From SVTX01 sp045660325 (GTDB lineage Bacteria; Bacillota; Clostridia; Oscillospirales; CAG-272): a stretch of DNA of 64,000 nt. The notes below the pieces were generated by a model. That model was not told where the DNA came from, searched no databases, and worked only from the letters and a program-made list of their open reading frames with translations. The stretch covers positions 15,809-79,808 of the forward strand of contig JAZRDO010000001.1 of NCBI GenBank assembly GCA_045660325.1, given 5' to 3'. A program made the position numbers and the translations under genes. Of this stretch, positions 1 to 7,259 are shown in pieces. Each line of letters starts with the position of its first letter. Position 1 is the first letter of the stretch.

Positions 1-258
1 TTAAGCTACACCTCGCGCAATCACTGTCCGTTTTGCCTGTGGTCGCTCCACCTTGACATAAATCCCGGCGACAGGGCGTGCGAGTGCAAAGCACCCATGC
101 AGCCGATCAAGGTCATAACCGATCCCAAAAAGGGCTATATTATAATCCACAAATGCACGGGCTGCGGTGAAATTCACAGAAACAAAGCCGCTCACGAGGC
201 AAAGATTCAGCCCGACAATATCAAATTACTTATTAAATTAACGGCGGAAGAAATTTAA
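1..258 (+). CDS. RNHCP domain protein, 3' end (partial)
   Basis: The reading frame is open from base 1 to a TAA at 256-258 and has no internal start, so the gene begins before the window. The visible 85 residues contain SRNHCPFCLWSLHLD, then CECKAPM and HKCTGCGEIHRNK. These Cys pairs and the R-N-H-C-P core are the hallmark of the small RNHCP zinc-binding family, whose function is unknown. The two CxxC pairs (CPFC and CTGC) plus CEC suggest a zinc-ribbon fold. It lies 3 nt upstream of ruvX and is probably co-transcribed with it. The family call is confident; no biochemical role can be given. Confidence 0.8.
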   Translation, partial: LSYTSRNHCPFCLWSLHLDINPGDRACECKAPMQPIKVITDPKKGYIIIHKCTGCGEIHRNKAAHEAKIQPDNIKLLIKLTAEEI

Positions 259-261
259 AAT

Positions 262-735
262 ATGGAAAGATTACTTAAAACAAAGGGTAAAATACTCAGC
301 ATCGACTTTGGCGACAAGAGAACTGGGCTTGCTGCTTGCGACGTAACTCGCTTCCTTGCCTCTGGCATCGGCACAATCTCCCCCGGCGGTATGCAGAAGA
401 CCGCAGAGGCGGTAGTCGAAAAGGTACGCGAGCTTAATATCACGGGCGGTATCGTTATCGGTCTCCCTGTAAACATGAACGGCACCGAGGGTCCTCGCGC
501 CGAACACGCGAGAAAATTTGCGGGAATTGTTGAACGCCTTCTTGACGCGGATGAAAAATACCGCGGTATCCCCATAGTTATGCTTGACGAGAGAATGACC
601 ACTATGGTGGCGGCAAGATATTTGAACGAGACCGACACGCGCGGAAGCAAAAGAAAGGGCGTTATCGACACCCTCTCGGCGCAGATCATTCTCCAGAATG
701 CGCTCGACCGACTCAAAAATATGAAAGCTGATTGA
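262..735 (+). CDS. ruvX: Holliday junction resolvase RuvX (YqgF family)
   Basis: This 157-residue protein has the YqgF RNase H-like fold: ILSIDFGDKRTG near residue 12 (first acidic residue and the FG-x-x-R-x-G signature), IVIGLPVNMNGTEGPRA around residue 74 and MLDERMTT around residue 111 with the second acidic cluster. The length is typical. Family members act in pre-16S rRNA 5' end processing and are annotated as putative Holliday junction resolvases; which role applies here cannot be read from the sequence. It sits between an RNHCP gene and a membrane protein gene in a compact plus-strand operon. Confidence 0.92.
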   Translation: MERLLKTKGKILSIDFGDKRTGLAACDVTRFLASGIGTISPGGMQKTAEAVVEKVRELNITGGIVIGLPVNMNGTEGPRAEHARKFAGIVERLLDADEKYRGIPIVMLDERMTTMVAARYLNETDTRGSKRKGVIDTLSAQIILQNALDRLKNMKAD

Positions 736-745
736 GGATAAATAA

Positions 746-1444
746 ATGGCAAAGAGAAAAATATCTCACTACGTCATAGGCTACGTCTTCAGGATCATTT
801 GCATCCTTATGATCGCAACCGTTGTCGGTATTATCGGCTGGAGAATCCTCTCCTCGGGAGTTCCTACCGATATGAAGACGCTCATACCGAACGAGAAGCT
901 CTCGGCGGCATACGCTCAGCACGGTGAAGATCTTAATATATTCTATCAGGGCGACCTTGATAACCTTACGAGAACTGAATACAATTCGGGATATTTCTCG
1001 GTGCATAACGTAGCGTTTATAGACCGTGCCGAGCAGCTTCAGGTGGTCGTGCGACACAACAACAGCACATTAAAGAGCCTGCAAAAGGATTTGGGGCTTG
1101 CCGAGGCGGACGCGCGCGAGGAGGACGTCTTTGACATTCAGATCACGGTAATGTATGACCTGACACCCGACAACAAGGACGATAACGACGGAAACACACC
1201 CTCAGCAGTAAAGAAGGTTACGTTCCGCCCCGTCGCATCAAAATCAATGCAAAAGAACCTCTACAATTACAAGAAGTACGTTGTTGACGGCATCAAGATC
1301 ACGGATGACGTTATCGCGGTGTACGTCGATATCTTCTACGACAAGGACGTAATGAGCGAGGGCACGCTTTGTATCTATGATTATAGATATCCTATTGATA
1401 ATTATAAGCTTACAAAGAAGGATCTCGCGGCAATTACAAAATAA
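746..1444 (+). CDS. Membrane-anchored protein of unknown function
   Basis: I do not recognise this 232-residue protein. Residues 1-10 are basic and about 11-33 form one hydrophobic helix, so it is probably anchored in the membrane with most of the chain outside. The outer part contains an acidic, Asn-rich linker (DNKDDNDGN, near residue 150) and ends in a tyrosine-rich stretch. No catalytic motif is visible. It follows ruvX by 10 nt with a GAGGATAAATA ribosome-binding region and is followed at once by a terminator hairpin, so it is the last gene of this operon. Confidence 0.7.
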   Translation: MAKRKISHYVIGYVFRIICILMIATVVGIIGWRILSSGVPTDMKTLIPNEKLSAAYAQHGEDLNIFYQGDLDNLTRTEYNSGYFSVHNVAFIDRAEQLQVVVRHNNSTLKSLQKDLGLAEADAREEDVFDIQITVMYDLTPDNKDDNDGNTPSAVKKVTFRPVASKSMQKNLYNYKKYVVDGIKITDDVIAVYVDIFYDKDVMSEGTLCIYDYRYPIDNYKLTKKDLAAITK

Positions 1445-1445
1445 T

Positions 1446-1474
1446 AAAAAAGGCGGCATAGCCGCCTTTTTGCT
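1446..1474. terminator. Bidirectional intrinsic terminator
   Basis: A 7-bp stem AGGCGGC-ATA-GCCGCCT is flanked by A-run and T-run on both sides. It lies between the convergent gene at 746-1444 (+) and the gene at 1483-2385 (-), and can serve both. Confidence 0.85.
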
Positions 1475-1482
1475 TTTTATTT

Positions 1483-2385
1483 TTAATAATATGTCTTGAT
1501 CTTTTTCGTGTACTTTACGTATTTGTCGTACACCTCAACCTGCTCGGGGAAATTCGCAGCGACCCAAGCTCTTCTCTTCTTAATTGTAGGACCTACCTGA
1601 ACCGCACCGACAATTACCATTACTGCAACAATGATTGCAAGAGTCAGGATAATAAACTTTTCCCTATCAAGAAGAGTAAGGACGTATTCAAGAGTTCCAT
1701 CCACGGGGTTCGACTTGGTAATACTGAAAATATAATTAAAAGCGACGATCAGCGCTACACAAAGCACGATGCTTATAAGAATATTCATAATAACGGTGAA
1801 AACGTTATTTCTCTTATAGCTCTTTCTGAACTTTTCGTAGTTATAATATCTCTCGGAGTCTATCACGTTCGCGAGCGCTTCCTTCTGCTTTTCAATATAA
1901 TCGGGAGCCGCATTTGTGTAATCGATATTGAGAGTATTGCCTATTACGTTCATTAAGGAAGCTTCCTTGCCTTGAGCCAAGGGGAGAAGATTGTACATTT
2001 TCTTCTTTGGAATAAACACACCCATCAAGGTGCCAATTGTCGTTAAAACCAAAGCTATAACGATCAATGCGTATGTGGCGATCTGCGCCATAACCAAAAT
2101 TGTGCCTTCAAGGTTAGTTGCGGCAAGCAAGGTAACCATAACTGCGGCTATAAGGATAAAATAACCTACCTTGTCTATGATTTGCTTTGATTTTGTAATC
2201 TTCGAATTCTTAAAAATGTCATCATTTTCAGAGCAAAGATCAATTGCGGTTATAGGTCTTACGGTCTCTTCGCCACCCTCATTCTCAGGTGTCTCGGGGG
2301 CCTCAAAGTCATATCCGCATTCGGGACAAAGACCGATCTCGTCCGAGAACATTGCCCCACACTTGGGACAGTTGATAACAGCCAT
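1483..2385 (-). CDS. Zinc-ribbon membrane protein
   Basis: The N-terminus carries a short zinc ribbon (CPKCG at residues 6-10 and CPECG at 18-22), followed by an acidic linker with many Glu residues. About four hydrophobic segments follow (near 68-95, 98-120, 195-220 and 240-265), and the tail is basic. It is a paralogue of the next gene: both open with MAVINCP, share a conserved 'IEKQKEAL/IMKQAEGL' region and end in a similar 'P-x-x-x-EVYDKY' tail. The start is fixed by AGGAGG 7 nt upstream. The pairing of a ribbon with membrane helices suggests a small sensor or scaffold, but no function is known. Confidence 0.7.
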   Translation of the reverse strand: MAVINCPKCGAMFSDEIGLCPECGYDFEAPETPENEGGEETVRPITAIDLCSENDDIFKNSKITKSKQIIDKVGYFILIAAVMVTLLAATNLEGTILVMAQIATYALIVIALVLTTIGTLMGVFIPKKKMYNLLPLAQGKEASLMNVIGNTLNIDYTNAAPDYIEKQKEALANVIDSERYYNYEKFRKSYKRNNVFTVIMNILISIVLCVALIVAFNYIFSITKSNPVDGTLEYVLTLLDREKFIILTLAIIVAVMVIVGAVQVGPTIKKRRAWVAANFPEQVEVYDKYVKYTKKIKTYY

Positions 2386-2479
2386 GTTAAGTCCTCCTTA
2401 ATAGCTATATTTGTTTATAAATTCATTATATCATATATCAAGGAGCTTGTAAAGGGAATTTTTAAATTATTAACAAGAA

Positions 2480-2500
2480 CGGCGGGAGCAAGCCCCGCCG
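2480..2500 (-). terminator. Possible terminator hairpin downstream of the second zinc-ribbon gene
   Basis: GGCGGG and CCCGCC form a 6-bp GC-rich stem with a 7-base loop and an outer C-G pair. The U tract that follows on the minus strand is weak and interrupted, so termination is only probable. Confidence 0.45.
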
Positions 2501-2536
2501 CTTATATTCGGGCAATGAAATAAATCGCCCTTTGCT

Positions 2537-3487
2537 TTATTTAACCTTTTTCCCCGACAAATACTTGTCGTATACCTCTATGTGATTAGGATAATTCTTC
2601 ACTATCCACTCGCGACGTTTTTTATTTGAATAGCTTGACAGGATAATGTCATATATTATTTCTATAATAGAAGGTAGTATCAGCAAAACAAGAAGCACCC
2701 ACTCATCTTTAACTAACTGCCAACCAGACAGTATCAATCCACTATCAAGTATCATAAAAACCTTTGAAAGAGCGGAATAAACAAATATACTCTCAATGTA
2801 AGTTAAAATAATTTTAATTATTAACTGCACGTTAATCACTCTACGAAATGAATAATCAATATTACTCAATTCGGATTCCAAAACGCCTTGTAATCCTTCG
2901 GCTTGCTTCATTATATATTCAGGACTCTTAGTTGAGTATTTGATAATCAACGTATTATCAATAATTGTCTTTAAACTTCTCCCTGTACTCTTTGCAATTT
3001 TATCACGGTAAATAATTGAATTTCTTGTAAAAACCCAATCGAAAACTCTCATAGCAACGTAAAAAATAGGGCAAAAGAGCATTCCAATAAACACAAACGA
3101 CTGAAATGCCAATGCATTCGCAGAAGATTTCGCCATATCCATCACCCACAATATAACAAACAAAACTGTAAATACAAAAGAAACGGTCCATAATATGTGA
3201 AAAACTTTCCTTATCTTTCTATTCACGGAGATTTTGCCCTTATTTTTACACTCCTCAAAAAACTGCATCGCGGTAATTTTTCTCGGCTTCTCTTCCTCGT
3301 CGGTGGATTTAGTTTTTCCCTCTTCGAGCTTTTTGAAGCTATATCCGCATTTGGAACAAGCCTTAGTTGTCTCCACTGCCACGCTCTTACATTCGGGGCA
3401 AATAATAATAGACGCGCCGCAATGAATACAATTTTTACAGGTGTCGGATATTTGTCCGTTACACTCGGGACAATTGATAACAGCCAT
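2537..3487 (-). CDS. Zinc-ribbon membrane protein, paralogue
   Basis: This protein of about 316 residues starts at MAVINCPECNG. An upstream in-frame ATG at 3505 would place the AGGAGG site inside the coding region, so I reject it. The N-terminus has Cys pairs at CPEC, CKNCIHC, CPEC and CSKCG, which is two zinc ribbons where the neighbouring paralogue has one. A Lys/Glu-rich linker and four hydrophobic segments (roughly 85-110, 118-140, 210-230 and 245-270) follow. The tail resembles the paralogue's. A short-spaced duplication is likely; the function is unknown. Confidence 0.68.
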   Translation of the reverse strand: MAVINCPECNGQISDTCKNCIHCGASIIICPECKSVAVETTKACSKCGYSFKKLEEGKTKSTDEEEKPRKITAMQFFEECKNKGKISVNRKIRKVFHILWTVSFVFTVLFVILWVMDMAKSSANALAFQSFVFIGMLFCPIFYVAMRVFDWVFTRNSIIYRDKIAKSTGRSLKTIIDNTLIIKYSTKSPEYIMKQAEGLQGVLESELSNIDYSFRRVINVQLIIKIILTYIESIFVYSALSKVFMILDSGLILSGWQLVKDEWVLLVLLILPSIIEIIYDIILSSYSNKKRREWIVKNYPNHIEVYDKYLSGKKVK

Positions 3488-3599
3488 GTTAAGTCCTCCT
3501 AACAAATTTTTATTACAGGTTCATTATATCATACATTTTGTCCGTTGTAAAGTGCGATTCCCTTTTTCTTATAAAAAAATGACAAATTTTACGCAAAAG

Positions 3600-3627
3600 C
3601 AAAAAGAGCGACTGTGTCGCTCTTTTC
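3600..3627 (-). terminator. Terminator of the rsfS end of the housekeeping block
   Basis: AAGAGCGAC and GTCGCTCTT form a strong stem, followed on the minus strand by TTTTTGC. It ends immediately downstream of rsfS. Confidence 0.85.
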
Positions 3628-3628
3628 C

Positions 3629-3994
3629 TTATTCAAACTCGGTATAAAGTCTGTCGAGATTGTAGAACTCTCTTGCCTCTCTGTCAAACACGTGAACGAT
3701 AACGCACGCGTAGTCGAGAGCGATCCAGCTTCTGCCGTCGCCTGCATCTGTGTGGAGAGGATTAAGACCCGCCTGACCAAGCTTGTATTCAACCTCGTCA
3801 GCCAAGCTCTTTACATGAGTAGAGGACGTACCGTTTGCGATTACAAAGTAATCTGCGATAACAGTCTTGTCTCCAACCTTAATTACCTTAATATCTCTAC
3901 CCTTCTTGGAATCGAGCGCATCTGCGATCGCCTCAGCGATCTCGGTCGACGTCGCACCAACAAGGCTCTTAATTTCATTGTTCATGTTTTCCAT
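3629..3994 (-). CDS. rsfS: Ribosomal silencing factor RsfS
   Basis: At 121 residues this is typical of the RsfS/YbeB/Iojap family. Hallmarks are DIKVIKVGD, ADYFVIANGTSSTHVKSLADE and GDGRSWIALDYACVIVHVFD, with the W-x-x-x-D-Y core. The family binds ribosomal protein L14 on the large subunit and blocks subunit joining in starvation. A GGAGAAAA site lies 9 nt before the ATG. It follows yqeK by 1 nt, in the common nadD-yqeK-rsfS order, so it is almost certainly in the same operon. The call is secure. Confidence 0.95.
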   Translation of the reverse strand: MENMNNEIKSLVGATSTEIAEAIADALDSKKGRDIKVIKVGDKTVIADYFVIANGTSSTHVKSLADEVEYKLGQAGLNPLHTDAGDGRSWIALDYACVIVHVFDREAREFYNLDRLYTEFE

Positions 3995-3995
3995 A

Positions 3996-4634
3996 TTAGT
4001 TTTCTCCGTTATTTACTTTTTTTGATATATATTCCTTTGCCGCCAGTGTGTCGGAATTAATTACTCTGCCGCATTCAACAAGGTCTGCCACCGTCATTTC
4101 AAGCGAGCGCAAAACCACGCGATCAAGATGCAAAAGTTTCTCCGCTTCACTCATTCTGTCAACGTCGGCTCCCCAGAACATTTCGCGCAGGGTTACACAA
4201 TCGGGAAAGGTTCTCGTTTCGTCGATATAGTCGGCAATGTAAATTATCTTTTCCGTAAGAGTCATTCCTTCCCTGCCCGTCGTGTGATAACGAACCGCGG
4301 ATATTATTTGAGCGTCGTTAAATTCGGGAAATTCCACGGGAATCATTGCCGCTGCGGTAATCGCATGAAAGGTCTTTGGCGCTGCGACGTTTTCATTTGT
4401 GTATTCAGCTCCGTACCGCTCACAAATCGCAATGTGCTCCTCGGTCGTTTTCTCCTTCGTTATATCGTGAAGCAAAGCCGAAGCGGCTAAAATGTCCGTC
4501 ATCTCGGGACAGTAAATATTGCCGATGCGTACCGCCATCCTTTCAACGGCAAGCGTGTGAGCGAGTCTTTTGCCACTCATTCTCTCCGATATTTTCTCTC
4601 GGAGCAGGCTCAAGGATTCTTCACTTATTTTCAT
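3996..4634 (-). CDS. yqeK: HD-domain diadenosine tetraphosphatase YqeK
   Basis: This 212-residue HD-superfamily protein has a helical metal site: H-T near residue 26, LLHDITKE near 55 (the HD pair), H of ITAAAMIP near 90, RYHTTGR near 113 and IADYIDETR near 131. YqeK-type proteins are symmetrical Ap4A hydrolases that need iron. The start overlaps the nadD stop by 4 nt (ATGA type), giving translational coupling, and rsfS follows by 1 nt. This conserved trio supports the assignment. Confidence 0.9.
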   Translation of the reverse strand: MKISEESLSLLREKISERMSGKRLAHTLAVERMAVRIGNIYCPEMTDILAASALLHDITKEKTTEEHIAICERYGAEYTNENVAAPKTFHAITAAAMIPVEFPEFNDAQIISAVRYHTTGREGMTLTEKIIYIADYIDETRTFPDCVTLREMFWGADVDRMSEAEKLLHLDRVVLRSLEMTVADLVECGRVINSDTLAAKEYISKKVNNGEN

Positions 4635-5230
4635 AAATAAAGCCCCTTTTCCTTTATATACCTTGCAACCGACTCGGGAACAAGCGCGGAAATATCATCA
4701 CCGTTTTTTATCTTCTCTCTTATCTCGCTTGAGGATACGACAACCGCATCGCCCACGATTCTCGTCGCGATCCTGCCGTACTTCTCCTTGTATTCCGCGT
4801 TCTTCTTAATGATAAGATTAGTTATAACCTCGTCGTTTTCACGGCGCATATACACGGGATAGCAGAGCTTAAAAATCTCGTCGGCATCCTTCCACTTATC
4901 AAGGGTAAGCATCATATCCGTTCCGCAAAGCAGGAAAAGTCTGTTTTCGGGATCATAAAGCTGACGAAGGGTGTCAACCGTATAGCTCTTGCCCTCGCGC
5001 TTTATTTCCATGTCGCTGACGATAACTCCGTCAACACCCGCAAACGCCGCCTCGCACATACGAAGTCTGTCATAAGAATTCGCGCCGTCGCTCATTTCCT
5101 TGTGCGGTGTATTTCCCGTCGGGATAACGAACAAAATGTCAAGCCACATTTGCTCCATAAAGCTCTTTGCGGCTGCAATATGTCCGTTATGCACGGGAGA
5201 GAACGTTCCGCCAAAAATACCAATTCTCAT
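4631..5230 (-). CDS. nadD: Nicotinate-nucleotide adenylyltransferase NadD
   Basis: This enzyme makes nicotinic acid adenine dinucleotide from NaMN and ATP in NAD biosynthesis. The N-terminal nucleotidyltransferase signature is GIFGGTFSPVHNGHI, with the HxGH-type motif H-N-G-H at residues 15-18. The C-terminal VSSSEIREKI matches the family's S-S-T-x-I-R element. At 199 residues it is full length. It overlaps yqeK by 4 nt and lies 3 nt after yhbY. Confidence 0.95.
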   Translation of the reverse strand: MRIGIFGGTFSPVHNGHIAAAKSFMEQMWLDILFVIPTGNTPHKEMSDGANSYDRLRMCEAAFAGVDGVIVSDMEIKREGKSYTVDTLRQLYDPENRLFLLCGTDMMLTLDKWKDADEIFKLCYPVYMRRENDEVITNLIIKKNAEYKEKYGRIATRIVGDAVVVSSSEIREKIKNGDDISALVPESVARYIKEKGLYL

Positions 5231-5232
5231 AA

Positions 5233-5529
5233 TTATTTCTTAGGAAGCTCGATTGTCTTCTTGTTTTCGGATTCTCTGTAAAGGACGATCTTTCTGCCCA
5301 CTACGGACACGCCCTCTGCCTCAAGGATCTCGCAGAGCTGATCACACGCCTCGCGGGGTGTAAGCTCGCAGTTTTCAAGAACTGAAAGCTTGATAAGCTC
5401 TCTTGCCTCGAGCGCATCGTAAAGTGTCTTACAAAGATTTTCCGTAATGCCCGCCTTGCCGATCTGCATAATTGCAGGACAGTCTGCCGCAAGCGAGCGG
5501 AGATATGCTCTCTGTTTTGATGTAATCAT
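5233..5529 (-). CDS. yhbY: CRM-domain RNA-binding protein YhbY
   Basis: The 98-residue protein is a single CRS1-YhbY (CRM) domain: KQRAYLRSLA at the start, QIGKAGITENL (the G-K-x-G loop) near residue 21, and the VVGRKIVLYRES strand near 75. Members bind pre-50S ribosomal particles. It lies between rdgB and nadD in a tight operon, which is the common Firmicutes order. Confidence 0.92.
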   Translation of the reverse strand: MITSKQRAYLRSLAADCPAIMQIGKAGITENLCKTLYDALEARELIKLSVLENCELTPREACDQLCEILEAEGVSVVGRKIVLYRESENKKTIELPKK

Positions 5530-5549
5530 TTATTTTTCTCCAAATATTT

Positions 5550-6155
5550 TTACTGTATGTTTAACTTCTTTAATTCTTCAGCTAAAAGCTTCACCGCCTT
5601 GCCTCTGTGGCTGACGGAATTCTTCTCCTCTGCCGTTACGTCGGCAAGAGTCTTATTGAAGGGAGGATAGAAGAAATAGGGGTCGTAGCCGAAGCCACCG
5701 TTACCGCTTCTGTTCTCCGTTATCTCACCGAGAACCTCGCCGCGAACGACGATAGGATCGATGCTTCCGTAGCTTTCAGGAAAAACGCACGCGATAGTGC
5801 AAACAAATCGAGCGCTCTTATCCTCAAAGGGAGCAAGGTTTTTGAGCACGAGCTGATTGTTAGCCTCGTCGTCGCCGTGCTCACCCGCATATCTTGCAGA
5901 ATAAACACCGGGAGCGCCGTCGAGCGCATCAACTGAGAGACCCGAGTCGTCGCCGACGCCGATATAGCCCGAGGTTGCGGCGCATCTTGCCTTTATTAAC
6001 GCATTCTCCTCAAAGGTCTCGCCGTCCTCCTCGATTTCATCATAGATTCCTACCTCGTCAAGAGAGAGGATCTCGATATTGTCAATATACTGCGAAAGAA
6101 GAGTCAAGAGCTCTTTTTTCTTTTTCTGATTTCTTGATGCAAGTACTATTTTCAT
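5550..6155 (-). CDS. rdgB: Non-canonical purine NTP pyrophosphatase (RdgB/HAM1)
   Basis: This enzyme hydrolyses ITP, dITP and XTP to monophosphates and so keeps deaminated purines out of nucleic acids. Motifs in order are LASRNQKKKKEL (N-x-x-K), EEDGETFEENALIKA, GDDSGLSVDALDGAPGVYSA, GGFGYDPYFFYP and SHRGKAVKLL. Length (201 residues) and order are as expected. It lies 9 nt downstream of ftsY and 20 nt upstream of yhbY. Confidence 0.95.
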   Translation of the reverse strand: MKIVLASRNQKKKKELLTLLSQYIDNIEILSLDEVGIYDEIEEDGETFEENALIKARCAATSGYIGVGDDSGLSVDALDGAPGVYSARYAGEHGDDEANNQLVLKNLAPFEDKSARFVCTIACVFPESYGSIDPIVVRGEVLGEITENRSGNGGFGYDPYFFYPPFNKTLADVTAEEKNSVSHRGKAVKLLAEELKKLNIQ

Positions 6156-6164
6156 ATTGTTTCC

Positions 6165-7259
6165 TTATTCAAACAACGCGTCAACGAAGTCCTGCGCGTC
6201 AAATTCTCTCATATCGTCGATCTTCTCGCCGACACCGATGAACTTAACGGGAATTCCAAGCTCGCGCTTAATAGAAATAACGATACCGCCCTTTGCGGAG
6301 CCATCAAGCTTGTTGAGTGTGATACCCGTAATATTTGCCGCCTTGGAAAATTCCTTTGCCTGAATGATCGCGTTCTGTCCCGTAGTCGCGTCAAGCACGA
6401 GAAGATTCTCGCGGGATGCGCCGGGAAGCTCTCTATCAATTACTCTGTTGATCTTTGCAAGCTCGTTCATAAGGTTTGTCTTATTCTGGAGTCTGCCCGC
6501 AGTGTCAACGATAAGAACGTCCGCCTGCTTCTTCTTTGCATAACTGATAGCGTCGAAAACAACTGCCGCGGGATCACTTCCCTCGTTCTGACGAACCATA
6601 TCGACCTTTGCTCTCTCGCACCAAACCTCAAGCTGCTCGATAGCCGCAGCTCTGAACGTATCCGCCGCCGCTACAACTACCTTCTTGCCCGAAAGACGAA
6701 GTCTCTTGGATATCTTACCGATAGACGTGGTCTTGCCCGCGCCGTTTACACCGATAACGAGAATTACAGAGGGAGTCGTCTCAAGCTTTAATGGCTGATG
6801 CTCGCCGATCATCTCGCCGAGTATCTCCTTGAGCGCGCCCATAACCTGATCCTTTTCCTTGAGTCTGCCGTCCTTGATTCTGTCGCGAAGCTCCTCAATA
6901 ATGTCCTCAGTCGCGCCGACGCCGATATCCGACATAATAAGAAGCTCCTCAAGCTCGTCAAGTAAGTCCTCGTCAACACGGACAAAGCTCTTCAAGAGAT
7001 TGTCGATCTGACCGAAAAGCGCGTTCTTTGTCTTTGAAAGACCGCTCTTGAGCTTTGACCAGAAGGACTGCTTAGTGGGAATTTCCTCGTTCTCCTCTGT
7101 CTCCTCAACCGCTTCCTCGGATACCTCTTGGAGCACCTCTTCTTCTATCTCCTCGAAGGATTCCTCGGCTGCTACGTCAGCAGCCTCGGTCTCAATCTCG
7201 GGAGTGTTGTCTGTATTTTCATTATTCTTTTTACCGAAAAGCTTATTCAAAAATGCCAT
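6165..7259 (-). CDS. ftsY: Signal recognition particle receptor FtsY
   Basis: This GTPase is the SRP receptor that docks ribosome-nascent chain complexes at the membrane. An acidic A-type N-terminal region (residues about 15-75, rich in Glu) precedes the NG domain: GVNGAGKTTSIGK (P-loop), DTFRAAAIEQL, DTAGRLQNK and LNKLDGSAKGG. I start it at MAFLNKLFG, because AAGGAGGG lies 10 nt upstream. The longer in-frame ATG at 7286 would encode the ribosome-binding site itself. The start overlaps the 3' end of smc by 17 nt, so translation is probably coupled. The length is 364 residues. Confidence 0.95.
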   Translation of the reverse strand: MAFLNKLFGKKNNENTDNTPEIETEAADVAAEESFEEIEEEVLQEVSEEAVEETEENEEIPTKQSFWSKLKSGLSKTKNALFGQIDNLLKSFVRVDEDLLDELEELLIMSDIGVGATEDIIEELRDRIKDGRLKEKDQVMGALKEILGEMIGEHQPLKLETTPSVILVIGVNGAGKTTSIGKISKRLRLSGKKVVVAAADTFRAAAIEQLEVWCERAKVDMVRQNEGSDPAAVVFDAISYAKKKQADVLIVDTAGRLQNKTNLMNELAKINRVIDRELPGASRENLLVLDATTGQNAIIQAKEFSKAANITGITLNKLDGSAKGGIVISIKRELGIPVKFIGVGEKIDDMREFDAQDFVDALFE

